A stretch of 64,000 nt of DNA from Agromyces lapidis. Lineage in GTDB: Bacteria > Actinomycetota > Actinomycetes > Actinomycetales > Microbacteriaceae. Numbering within the stretch: position 1 is the stretch's first letter; every line of letters begins with the position of its first letter. The notes under the pieces are model-generated. The model searched no databases and was not told where the DNA came from. It was given only the letters and a program-made list of their open reading frames with translations. Location: assembly GCF_009749405.1 (NCBI RefSeq), contig NZ_WBIQ01000006.1, forward strand, positions 1 through 64,000. The letters run 5' to 3'. Positions 8,679 to 16,297 of the stretch are shown piece after piece. The position numbers and the translations under genes were made by a program.

Positions 8679-9629
8679 ATGTCCCTCGCTCCATACCTGC
8701 TGCGACGGCTCGGCGGGCTCCTGCTCGTGCTGCTCGTGACGTCGTTCATCGTGTTCGGGCTGCTCTACCTCGCCCCCGGAAGCCCGCTGGCCTTCATCCT
8801 CGGGCCCCGGGGCGGCACACCCGAGCAGATCGCCGCCGTCACCGAGCAGTACCACCTCGACGACCCGTTCCTGCTGCGCTATGTCGCCTGGCTGGGCGAC
8901 CTGCTGCGCGGCGACCTCGGCTACTCGATCGTGTACCGGCAGGATGTCTCTGCGCTGATCTCGAGTCGCGTGGGCACGACGCTCGCCCTGGTCTCGATGG
9001 CGGCGATCATCATCGCCCTCGTCGGCATCGCGGCGGGCACCTTCGCGGCGCTCCGCGGCGGATGGGGCGACCAGCTCACCTCGACGCTCGCGGCGGTCGG
9101 TCTGTCGACGCCGTCGTTCGTCGTCGGCGTCGCGCTCATCAGCGTGTTCGCGGTGGGGCTCGGCTGGTTCCCGACCTTCGGGTCGGGAACCGGCGGGGTC
9201 GACACCCTGTACCACCTGGTGCTCCCTGCGGTGGCGCTCAGCGTCGCGAGCGCCGCCTACCTCGCCCGCATCACCCGTGCGGCGGTGCTCGAGGAGGGCG
9301 GGCGCGAGCACGTGCAGACCGCGACGGCCAGGGGGCTCGCCCCCGGGCACATCGTGCGCCACCACGTGCTGCGCAACTCGCTCATCCCGATCGTGACCGT
9401 GCTCGGCCTCACGATCGCGACGCTCATCGCGGGCGCCGTCGTCGTCGAGAACGTGTTCGCCCTCGACGGGCTCGGATCGCTGCTCGTGCGGGCGATCCTC
9501 CAGCGCGACTTCGCGGTCGTGCAGGCCGTGATCCTCGTGCTGGTCGTCGCCTTCGTCGTGGTGAACGCGATCGTCGACGTCCTCTACACCTTCATCGATC
9601 CGCGCATCACCCTCGGGAGCCGGCAATGA
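8679..9629 (+). CDS. ABC transporter permease (DppB/OppB type)
   Basis: 316-residue inner-membrane permease with the DppB/OppB opening YLLRRLGGLLLVLLVTSFIV, the conserved LAPGSP segment, and the cytoplasmic EAA loop REHVQTATARGLAPGHIVR that docks the ATPase. About six membrane helices. It starts five bases after the binding-protein stop and its own stop overlaps the next permease start by 4 bases (ATGA), so stoichiometric co-translation is likely. Confidence 0.9.
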   Translation: MSLAPYLLRRLGGLLLVLLVTSFIVFGLLYLAPGSPLAFILGPRGGTPEQIAAVTEQYHLDDPFLLRYVAWLGDLLRGDLGYSIVYRQDVSALISSRVGTTLALVSMAAIIIALVGIAAGTFAALRGGWGDQLTSTLAAVGLSTPSFVVGVALISVFAVGLGWFPTFGSGTGGVDTLYHLVLPAVALSVASAAYLARITRAAVLEEGGREHVQTATARGLAPGHIVRHHVLRNSLIPIVTVLGLTIATLIAGAVVVENVFALDGLGSLLVRAILQRDFAVVQAVILVLVVAFVVVNAIVDVLYTFIDPRITLGSRQ

Positions 9630-10516
9630 CCACGCCATCCACCATGAGCCTCGCCGTCGCGCGCGTTCGCGACCGACGACGTGCGACGGGCTTCGCGCGC
9701 CGCACCGCCGACCGGCTCGGCGTCGTCGGCTGCATCGCGGCAACGATCCTGCTCGTCATCGCGCTCGCGGCGGCATTCGCGCCGCTCGTGGCGCCGTACG
9801 ACCCCGACTACCCCGATCTGCTCGCCTCGCTCAGCGGGCCGTCGCCGGCGCATCTGCTCGGCACCGACGCGCTCGGTCGCGACATCCTCTCGCGGCTCAT
9901 CTGGGGCTCCCGGATCACGCTCGCGGGCCCCGGTCTCGTGATCGTCATCGCGACGGTGGTCGGCACCCTCCTCGCCCTCCTCGCGGCGTGGCGTGGCGGA
10001 CGCACCGACACGGCGGTCGCGTGGGTGCTCGACATCCTCTTCGCGGTGCCCGGCATCGTGTTCGCGCTCATCGCGGTCGCGATCTGGGGGCCGAGCCTCG
10101 CGACCGTCGTCGGCGGGCTCGCGATCGCCTACGTGCCCTACGTGGCCCGCGTCGTGCGGGGCGCCTCGCTCCGCGAGCGCCGGATGCCGTACGTCTCGGC
10201 CGCCTGGCTGCAGGGCCAGTCGGGCACGGGCATCACCTTCACCCAGATCCTGCCGAACGTGCAGCCGATCGTCGTCGCCCAGGCGGTGTCCTCGCTCGGC
10301 TTCGCGGTCATCGAGCTCGCCGCGGTCTCCTTCCTCGGCCTCGGCGTGCAACCGCCCACGGCCGACCTCGGACTCATGGTCAAGAGCGGCTTCGACTCGG
10401 TGCTGCGCGGCCACCCCGCCGAGGCGATCGCCGCCGGCACCCTGATCGTCCTCATCGTCTGGTGCGTCACCGTCATCGGCGACCGCCTCACCTCGAGTGC
10501 AAGGAGCATGCGATGA
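9626..10516 (+). CDS. ABC transporter permease (DppC/OppC type)
   Basis: 296-residue second permease. It contains the DppC/OppC periplasmic signature HLLGTDALGRDILSRLIWGS and the EAA-like loop region RMPYVSAAWLQGQSGTGIT, followed by AVSFLGLGVQPPTADLG. Together with the preceding protein it forms the heterodimeric channel. The N-terminal 25 residues are basic and cytoplasmic before the first helix. The start overlaps the preceding stop, and the stop overlaps the following ATPase start, both by ATGA. Confidence 0.9.
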   Translation: MTTPSTMSLAVARVRDRRRATGFARRTADRLGVVGCIAATILLVIALAAAFAPLVAPYDPDYPDLLASLSGPSPAHLLGTDALGRDILSRLIWGSRITLAGPGLVIVIATVVGTLLALLAAWRGGRTDTAVAWVLDILFAVPGIVFALIAVAIWGPSLATVVGGLAIAYVPYVARVVRGASLRERRMPYVSAAWLQGQSGTGITFTQILPNVQPIVVAQAVSSLGFAVIELAAVSFLGLGVQPPTADLGLMVKSGFDSVLRGHPAEAIAAGTLIVLIVWCVTVIGDRLTSSARSMR

Positions 10517-11367
10517 CCGAACCACTGCTGCGGCTCGACGACGTGCGGGCGACCCTCCGCCTGCGCGGCGGCGAGCAGACCCTGCTCGACGGGGTGAGCC
10601 TCACGATCGGCGAGGGCGAGTCGCTCGGCCTCGTCGGCGAGTCGGGCTCGGGCAAGTCGCTGACGACCCGCGCCATCACGCGGATGCTCGACCCCGCCTT
10701 CCGGGTGACCGGTGAGATCGCGTTCGACGGGGCATCCGTGCTCTCGATGAACCCGGCCGCCCTGCGCCGCTATCGTTCGCGCGACGTCGGCATGATCTTC
10801 CAGGATCCGCGGGCGCACGTGAACCCGGTGCACCGCGTCGGCGACTTCCTCACCGAATCGCTCGTCCGCGACCGCGGCGTCGACCGGCGCGAGGCCGAGC
10901 GCCGTGCGGTCGTGCTGCTCGACGAGGTCGGCGTGCGCAATCCCGAGCAGCGGCTCAGGCAGTACCCGCACGAACTCTCGGGCGGTCTGCTGCAGCGCGT
11001 CATGATCGCGAGCGTGCTGCTCGCCGAGCCGCGGCTCATCCTCGCCGACGAGCCCACCACGGCGCTCGACGTGACCGCCCAGTCCGACGTCATGGCGATC
11101 CTCGAGGAGCAGCGTCGCGCCCGCGGGCTCGCGCTGCTGTTCATCACCCACGACCTCGAACTGGCCGCCGCGTGCTGCGACCGTCTCGCCGTGATGTACG
11201 CGGGGCAGATCGTCGAGCAGGGCGAGCACGTCTACGAGGCGCCGTCCCACCCATACACGATCGAACTGCTCGGCGCGCGCCCGAGCATCGACGAGCGCGT
11301 CGACCGCCTGCCGGTGCTGCGCTACGACCGAGCGACCCACGAACTGCTGAAGGCGGAGGCATCATGA
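10513..11367 (+). CDS. ABC transporter ATP-binding protein (DppD/OppD type)
   Basis: 284-residue nucleotide-binding subunit. Walker A is GESGSGKS, the Q-loop region is MIFQDPRAHVNP, the signature is HELSGGLLQR, Walker B is LILADEPTTALD, and the switch His is in FITHDLELA. The signature departs from the usual LSGGQRQR at its third to fifth positions but keeps LSGG. The C-terminal HPYTIELLGARP is the oligopeptide-type extension. It pairs with the following ATPase. Confidence 0.9.
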   Translation: MTEPLLRLDDVRATLRLRGGEQTLLDGVSLTIGEGESLGLVGESGSGKSLTTRAITRMLDPAFRVTGEIAFDGASVLSMNPAALRRYRSRDVGMIFQDPRAHVNPVHRVGDFLTESLVRDRGVDRREAERRAVVLLDEVGVRNPEQRLRQYPHELSGGLLQRVMIASVLLAEPRLILADEPTTALDVTAQSDVMAILEEQRRARGLALLFITHDLELAAACCDRLAVMYAGQIVEQGEHVYEAPSHPYTIELLGARPSIDERVDRLPVLRYDRATHELLKAEAS

Positions 11368-12236
11368 ACCGCACCCACCCCGTTGAGCGCACCGGTGCTT
11401 CCGGCGGCGACCCGATCGTCGTCGCCCGAGGATTGCGCAAGGTGTTTCCCGGGCCCGTGAAGGACGACCCCGTCATCGCCGTCGACGACGTCTCGTTCGA
11501 GCTGTACCCGAACGAGTGCCTCGCGATCGTCGGCGAGTCGGGCTCGGGCAAGACGACGGTGGCCCGAATGCTCGTCGGGCTCGAGACCGTCACCGAGGGC
11601 GAGCTCTCGGTGCGCGGCGAGTCGCGGGCGAAGGGCGTCAAGCACCTCGCCGACCGGCGACGCTGGGCGCGCGAGGTGCAGTACGTGTTCCAGGACCCGT
11701 ACTCCTCGCTCAACGGGCGGCAGCGGGTCGGTGAGATCGTCGCGACGAGCGTCGCACTGCACGCGGGCAGGGGCGCGACACGAACGGAAGCCCGTGGGCG
11801 CGCCCGCGAGATCCTCGACTCCGTCGGCCTCGGCGAGCGGTTCGTCGACAAGTTCCCGCACCAGCTCTCGGGTGGGCAGCGCCAGCGCGTCGCGATCGCC
11901 CGGGCGCTCGCGGCGGACCCCGCGGTGATCGTGCTCGACGAGGCCGTCGCGGCGCTCGATGTCTCGATCCAGGCGCAGATCCTCAACCTCCTCGCCGACA
12001 TCCGCGCTGAGCGCGAAGTGAGCTACCTGTTCATCTCGCACGATCTCGCCGTCGTCAACCAGATCTCGGACCGCATGATCGTGATGGAGCAGGGACGCGT
12101 CGTCGACCGAGGACGCACCGCCGAGCTCCTCGCCGACCCGGTGCACCCGTACACGCGCTCGCTGCGCGCCGCGGTACCGCGACCCGGGTGGAAGCCCGTC
12201 CGGCGCGAACGCCTCGCCGTGCAGGCCACCGCATGA
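11364..12236 (+). CDS. ABC transporter ATP-binding protein (DppF/OppF type)
   Basis: 290-residue second nucleotide-binding subunit. Walker A is GESGSGKTT, the Q-loop is YVFQDPYSSLNGRQ, the canonical signature is HQLSGGQRQR, Walker B is VIVLDEAVAALD, and the switch is FISHDLAVV. Here the DEPTSALD consensus reads DEAVAALD; the catalytic Glu is retained, so activity should be kept. The C-terminal HPYTRSLRAAVP motif is typical of the OppF/DppF group. The stop overlaps the amidohydrolase C start, completing a seven-gene coupled operon. Confidence 0.9.
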   Translation: MNRTHPVERTGASGGDPIVVARGLRKVFPGPVKDDPVIAVDDVSFELYPNECLAIVGESGSGKTTVARMLVGLETVTEGELSVRGESRAKGVKHLADRRRWAREVQYVFQDPYSSLNGRQRVGEIVATSVALHAGRGATRTEARGRAREILDSVGLGERFVDKFPHQLSGGQRQRVAIARALAADPAVIVLDEAVAALDVSIQAQILNLLADIRAEREVSYLFISHDLAVVNQISDRMIVMEQGRVVDRGRTAELLADPVHPYTRSLRAAVPRPGWKPVRRERLAVQATA

Positions 12237-13714
12237 CGACGCTCATCACCGCCGACTTCGTGATCGCCCACGACGGGCGAGGCCACACCGAGCTCCGTGG
12301 CGGAGCCGTGCTGGTCGACGGCGCGTGCATCCTCTGGGTCGGGCGGGCCGACGACGCCCCTGCGGGCCCCGAGGTCGACGAGCGCATCGCGTTGGGGCGG
12401 AGCATCCTCATGCCCGGCCTCATCGACCTCGACGCGCTCGCCGACGTCGATCACCTCGTGCTCGACGCGTGGAGCGACGGCGCCGCGCAGCGTCGCCTCG
12501 ACTGGTCGGCCGACTACTTCGCGCGTCGGCACGAGGTGCTCTCGGCCGAGGAGCGCAGCACCATGCGGCGCTTCGCGCTCACGCAGCTCGCCCTGCACGG
12601 CATCACGACCTTCATGCCCATCGCCTCCGAGGTGCACTCGGCCTGGGCCGAGACGCACGACGACCTGCTCGACGTCGTCCGCATCGCCGGCGAGCTCGGG
12701 CTGCGCACCTTTCTCGGGCCGTCGTACCGTTCGGGCGTGCACGTCACGCTCGACGACGGCGCCGCGACGATCGCGTGGGACGAGGAGGCCGGGCGGCACG
12801 CGTTCAGCGAGGCGGTGCGTTTCCTCGACACCGTCGAGGCGCTCGGCGATCCGCTCGTCACCGGCATCCTCGCGCCCTGCCGCATCGAGACCGTGCGCGC
12901 CGAACTGCTCGAGGCGACCGCCCGCGTCTCGGCCGAGCGCGACGTGCTCGTGCGCGCGCACGCCCTGCAGGACCTCTCCGAGCGCGAACTCCTCGCGGAG
13001 GCGTACGGCACCACGCCGCTCGGGCTCCTCGAACGCGTCGGACTGCTGAACGAACGGCTCGTGCTCGCCCACGGCGTCTACCTCGACGTGCACCCCGAGG
13101 TGCACGGCGAGGACCGAGGCGACCTTGCGAAGCTCGCGGCGGCGGGCGTCTCGATCATCCACTGCCCGCTCACGAACCAGCGCTACGCGTTCCTCCTCGA
13201 GAAGCTCTCGCAGTACCTCGATGCGGGGGTCAACGTCGCACTCGGCACCGATTCGTTCCCGCCCGACCTGATCCGCGGCATCGATGCGGGCGTGCATCTC
13301 GCGAAGGCGCAGCACGCCGACCTCGGCCGGGGCCTGCTCGCCGAGTACCTCGACGCCGCGACGAGCGGGGGAGCGCGGGCGCTGCACCGCCCCGACCTCG
13401 GACGGATCGCGGCGGGTGCGACCGCCGACCTCAGCGCATTCGCGCTCGACGACGTGCGCACCGGCGCCGTCGACGATCCGCTGCGCACGCTCGTGCTCGC
13501 GGGCTCGGCGCGGGATGCCCGATTCAGCATGGTCGCGGGCCGGGTGGTGCTCCGCGACGGGACGATTCCGGGCGTCGACCTCGATCGGCTCCGGGCGGAC
13601 GGTCAGCGCATCTTCGACCGGCTGAAGGCCGCGTACTCCGAGCGCGACCACCTGGCCGCAACCGGGGAACCGCTGTTCCCGCCCGTGATTCCGCCGTTCG
13701 CCGAGTCGCACTGA
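12233..13714 (+). CDS. Amidohydrolase family protein (C) with an altered HxH metal motif
   Basis: 493-residue amidohydrolase of the chlorohydrolase/TrzN-AtzA-like branch. The usual first-strand HxH after MPG is replaced by Asp: MPGLIDLDALADVDH places D65 and D67 where the metal histidines normally sit. The other expected ligands are present: H243 in VRAHALQD, H280 in VLAHGVYLD and D340 in ALGTDSFPPD, plus H310 in IIHCPLTNQR. It may therefore bind metal differently, use another divalent ion, or have changed function. It is the last gene of the importer operon and overlaps the ATPase stop by 4 bases. Confidence 0.82.
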   Translation: MTTLITADFVIAHDGRGHTELRGGAVLVDGACILWVGRADDAPAGPEVDERIALGRSILMPGLIDLDALADVDHLVLDAWSDGAAQRRLDWSADYFARRHEVLSAEERSTMRRFALTQLALHGITTFMPIASEVHSAWAETHDDLLDVVRIAGELGLRTFLGPSYRSGVHVTLDDGAATIAWDEEAGRHAFSEAVRFLDTVEALGDPLVTGILAPCRIETVRAELLEATARVSAERDVLVRAHALQDLSERELLAEAYGTTPLGLLERVGLLNERLVLAHGVYLDVHPEVHGEDRGDLAKLAAAGVSIIHCPLTNQRYAFLLEKLSQYLDAGVNVALGTDSFPPDLIRGIDAGVHLAKAQHADLGRGLLAEYLDAATSGGARALHRPDLGRIAAGATADLSAFALDDVRTGAVDDPLRTLVLAGSARDARFSMVAGRVVLRDGTIPGVDLDRLRADGQRIFDRLKAAYSERDHLAATGEPLFPPVIPPFAESH

Positions 13715-13751
13715 GGATCGAACCGTGTTGATGCTGGACAACTCGGGCGGC

Positions 13752-13778
13752 CTGCGGTGTCATTGAGTGACAGCGCAG
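13752..13778. terminator. Imperfect inverted repeat after the catabolic operon (terminator or operator)
   Basis: Arms CTGCGgTGTCA and TGACAgCGCAG flank the 5-base loop TTGAG, giving 11-base arms with one mismatch. It lies 38 bp after the amidohydrolase C stop and 65 bp before the penicillin-binding protein gene. There is no T-tract. A factor-assisted terminator or a regulator site for the downstream gene are both possible. Confidence 0.4.
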
Positions 13779-13842
13779 GGCGGAACCTGCTCTCCCGGGG
13801 TTCCCGAACGAACTGCTGAGCGCAGAGGCGGGGTGCGGTCGG

Positions 13843-16239
13843 ATGGTCGAAGCGAATACGACGCGGAACAAGCGGAACCGCGACTTCGCCGAGACGCGCA
13901 CGATCGGCGGGGTCATCGGCGGATTCATCGGGCTGATCGTCGCGAGCACCGCGGCCGCCGCGCTCGTCGCCGTGTCGGTGACCCCGTCGATCGCGATGGT
14001 CGGACTCGCCGCCTCGGGCACGATCAGCATGTTCGACAACCTCCCCGGGTACCTCGCGATCGGCGAGCTCTCCGAGAAGAGCAACATCTACGCCACGGGC
14101 GCCGGCGGCAAACCCGTGCTGCTCGCGTCGTTCTACGACCAGAACCGCGTCGAGGTCGGCTGGGAGGCGATCGACCAGGACGTGAAGGACGCGACCATCG
14201 CGAGCGAGGACCCGCGCTTCTACGACCACGGCGGCATCGACATGCAGGGCACGCTCCGCGCAGCGGCCACGACGGCGAGCGGCCGCGACACCCAGGGCGG
14301 CTCGTCGATCGCCCAGCAGTACGTCAAGAACGTGCGCGTGCAGCAGTGCGAGCTGCTGCTCGAGGAGGAGGCCCGCGACGACTGCTACGACGCGGTGACC
14401 GAGACGACGATCGACCGCAAGGTGAAGGAGATGCGCCTCGCGATCGGCGTCGAGAAGCGCTACACGAAGGACGAGATCCTGCTCGGGTACCTCAACATCG
14501 CCGGATTCGGCGGCACGGTCTACGGCATCGAGGCGGCGGCGAACTACTACTTCGGCGCCTCCTCGTCGAATGTCAGTCTCGCCCAGGCGGCGTCGCTCAT
14601 CGCGATCGTGAACAATCCCGAGAAGTTCAGGATCGACAAGCCGGCCAACGAGCGCAACGGTGCAGCCGACGGCTACGCCGAGAACCATGGGCGCCGCGAC
14701 TACATCCTCGGCCGGATGCTCGCCTTCGGGAAGATCACGCAGGAGCGTTACGACGAGGCCATCGCGACCCCCGTCGAGCCGAAGATCACCGAGCCGAGCA
14801 CCGGCTGCCAGACGGCAGGAGCGAGCGCGTACTTCTGCGACTACGTGAAGAACATCCTCCAGACCGATCCGACCTTCGGCGAGGACGCCGAGACGCGCAT
14901 GCTGAACTTCCGGCGCGGCGGCTACGACGTCTACACCACGCTCGATCTCGACCTGCAGACCGCGGCCGTCAAGGCGATCGCCGACAACGTGCCGCAGACC
15001 TTCCCCGGATGGGACGTCGGCGGCGTCATCTCGAGCGTGCAGGTGGGCACCGGGCGCGTGCTCGCGATGGCGCAGAACAAGGTGTACAGCCAGGATCCGA
15101 CGGTGCTCGCCTCGGGGGCCCAGTACGAGAGCATCAACTACAACACCGACTTCTCGCACGGTGGCTCGCGCGGATTCCAGCCCGGGTCGACCTACAAGGT
15201 GTTCACCCTCGCGCAATGGCTGAAGGAGGGGCACGGATTGAGCGAGCGCGTCGATTCGCGACCGCGATCCAACTGGGGGGTCTTCCACGACAGCTGCCTC
15301 GGCGACATCGATGTCTCGGGCGAGGGCTGGAACCCGAAGAACGACGCGGGCGAGTCGGGTGGTGCGTATTCCGCGCTCGAGTCGACCGTGCAGTCGATCA
15401 ACACGGGCTACCTCGGCATGGCCAAGGAGCTCGACCTCTGCGGCATCCGCAAGACCGCCGAGGCGTTCGGGATGCACCGGGCCGACGGGGATCCGCTCAA
15501 TCAGAACCCCGCGTCGGTGATCGGGACGAATGAGGTCGCTCCGCTCACTCTCGCGGTGGCGTTCGCCGGCATCGCGAACGACGGGGTCACCTGCACGCCG
15601 ATCGCGATCGAACGCATCGTCGGACGAGACGGTGCCGAGGTGCCCGTGCCCGAGTCGAAATGCACCGCCTCAGTCTCGCCCGACGTGGCCGCGGGCATGC
15701 ACTACGGGATGAGCCGGGTGATGAACGGCACGGCGTTCGAGTCGAACAACAACACGGTCCCGTACGTGCCGCTCATCGGCAAGACGGGCACGACCGACGG
15801 GGCGAAGGACACCTGGATGGCGGGCGCGAGCAGCGAGGTCGCGACGGTCGCGGCGGTCGTCAGCGTGAACGGCGACGCCAACCAGCGTGGAATCGAGTTC
15901 GCGAGCGGGGAGGCGGCGACGGCGCGCCACCGGATGTGGCCCGTGGTGATGTCGGTCGCTGCGGCGAAGTACGGTGGGCACGCGTTCCGCGAACTCGGGC
16001 CCGGACCGGTGGTCGACCGGCCGCCCTCGCTCGAGTCGCCAAATGAAGACGACGAGGGTGACGAGGATTCCGGCGAGACCGAACCGGCGATGACGGGCAC
16101 GGGTGACGGCGAACCCGCGGAGACGGGCGGCGGGTTCGACGGCGATGGCCACGGTGACCGCGGCGACGGCGATCGGACCGGCCGAGGTCGCGACGGCGGT
16201 GGCGGCGGGCGTGGCGGAGGCGGCGGCCCGGGCGGCTGA
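13843..16239 (+). CDS. Bifunctional (class A) penicillin-binding protein
   Basis: 798-residue peptidoglycan glycosyltransferase/transpeptidase. After a cytoplasmic tail and one membrane helix (about residues 22-50), the GT51 domain shows ASEDPRFYDHGGIDMQGTLR with the catalytic Glu, then GGSSIAQQYVKN. The transpeptidase has SxxK (GSTYKVF), SxN (STVQSINTGYLG) and KTG (IGKTGTTDGAKDTW). Two cysteine pairs in extracellular inserts (QQCELLLEEEARDDCYD and TGCQTAG...YFCDY) could form disulfides. The last 65 or so residues are a low-complexity Asp/Glu then Gly/Arg tail, probably disordered in the wall. Transcription ends at the strong hairpin just downstream. Confidence 0.92.
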   Translation: MVEANTTRNKRNRDFAETRTIGGVIGGFIGLIVASTAAAALVAVSVTPSIAMVGLAASGTISMFDNLPGYLAIGELSEKSNIYATGAGGKPVLLASFYDQNRVEVGWEAIDQDVKDATIASEDPRFYDHGGIDMQGTLRAAATTASGRDTQGGSSIAQQYVKNVRVQQCELLLEEEARDDCYDAVTETTIDRKVKEMRLAIGVEKRYTKDEILLGYLNIAGFGGTVYGIEAAANYYFGASSSNVSLAQAASLIAIVNNPEKFRIDKPANERNGAADGYAENHGRRDYILGRMLAFGKITQERYDEAIATPVEPKITEPSTGCQTAGASAYFCDYVKNILQTDPTFGEDAETRMLNFRRGGYDVYTTLDLDLQTAAVKAIADNVPQTFPGWDVGGVISSVQVGTGRVLAMAQNKVYSQDPTVLASGAQYESINYNTDFSHGGSRGFQPGSTYKVFTLAQWLKEGHGLSERVDSRPRSNWGVFHDSCLGDIDVSGEGWNPKNDAGESGGAYSALESTVQSINTGYLGMAKELDLCGIRKTAEAFGMHRADGDPLNQNPASVIGTNEVAPLTLAVAFAGIANDGVTCTPIAIERIVGRDGAEVPVPESKCTASVSPDVAAGMHYGMSRVMNGTAFESNNNTVPYVPLIGKTGTTDGAKDTWMAGASSEVATVAAVVSVNGDANQRGIEFASGEAATARHRMWPVVMSVAAAKYGGHAFRELGPGPVVDRPPSLESPNEDDEGDEDSGETEPAMTGTGDGEPAETGGGFDGDGHGDRGDGDRTGRGRDGGGGGRGGGGGPGG

Positions 16240-16247
16240 TCCGACGA

Positions 16248-16284
16248 CGATGGGGCGGTCGAGCATCGCTCGACCGCCCCATCG
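16248..16284. terminator. Bidirectional hairpin terminator
   Basis: A perfect 17-bp inverted repeat (CGATGGGGCGGTCGAGC and its complement) with a 3-base loop. It sits between the convergent penicillin-binding protein gene and the heptad-repeat gene, 8 bp from one stop and 13 bp from the other. There is no uridine tract, which is usual for actinobacteria. Placement suggests it ends both transcripts. Confidence 0.8.
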
Positions 16285-16297
16285 GGGGAGCAGGTGC

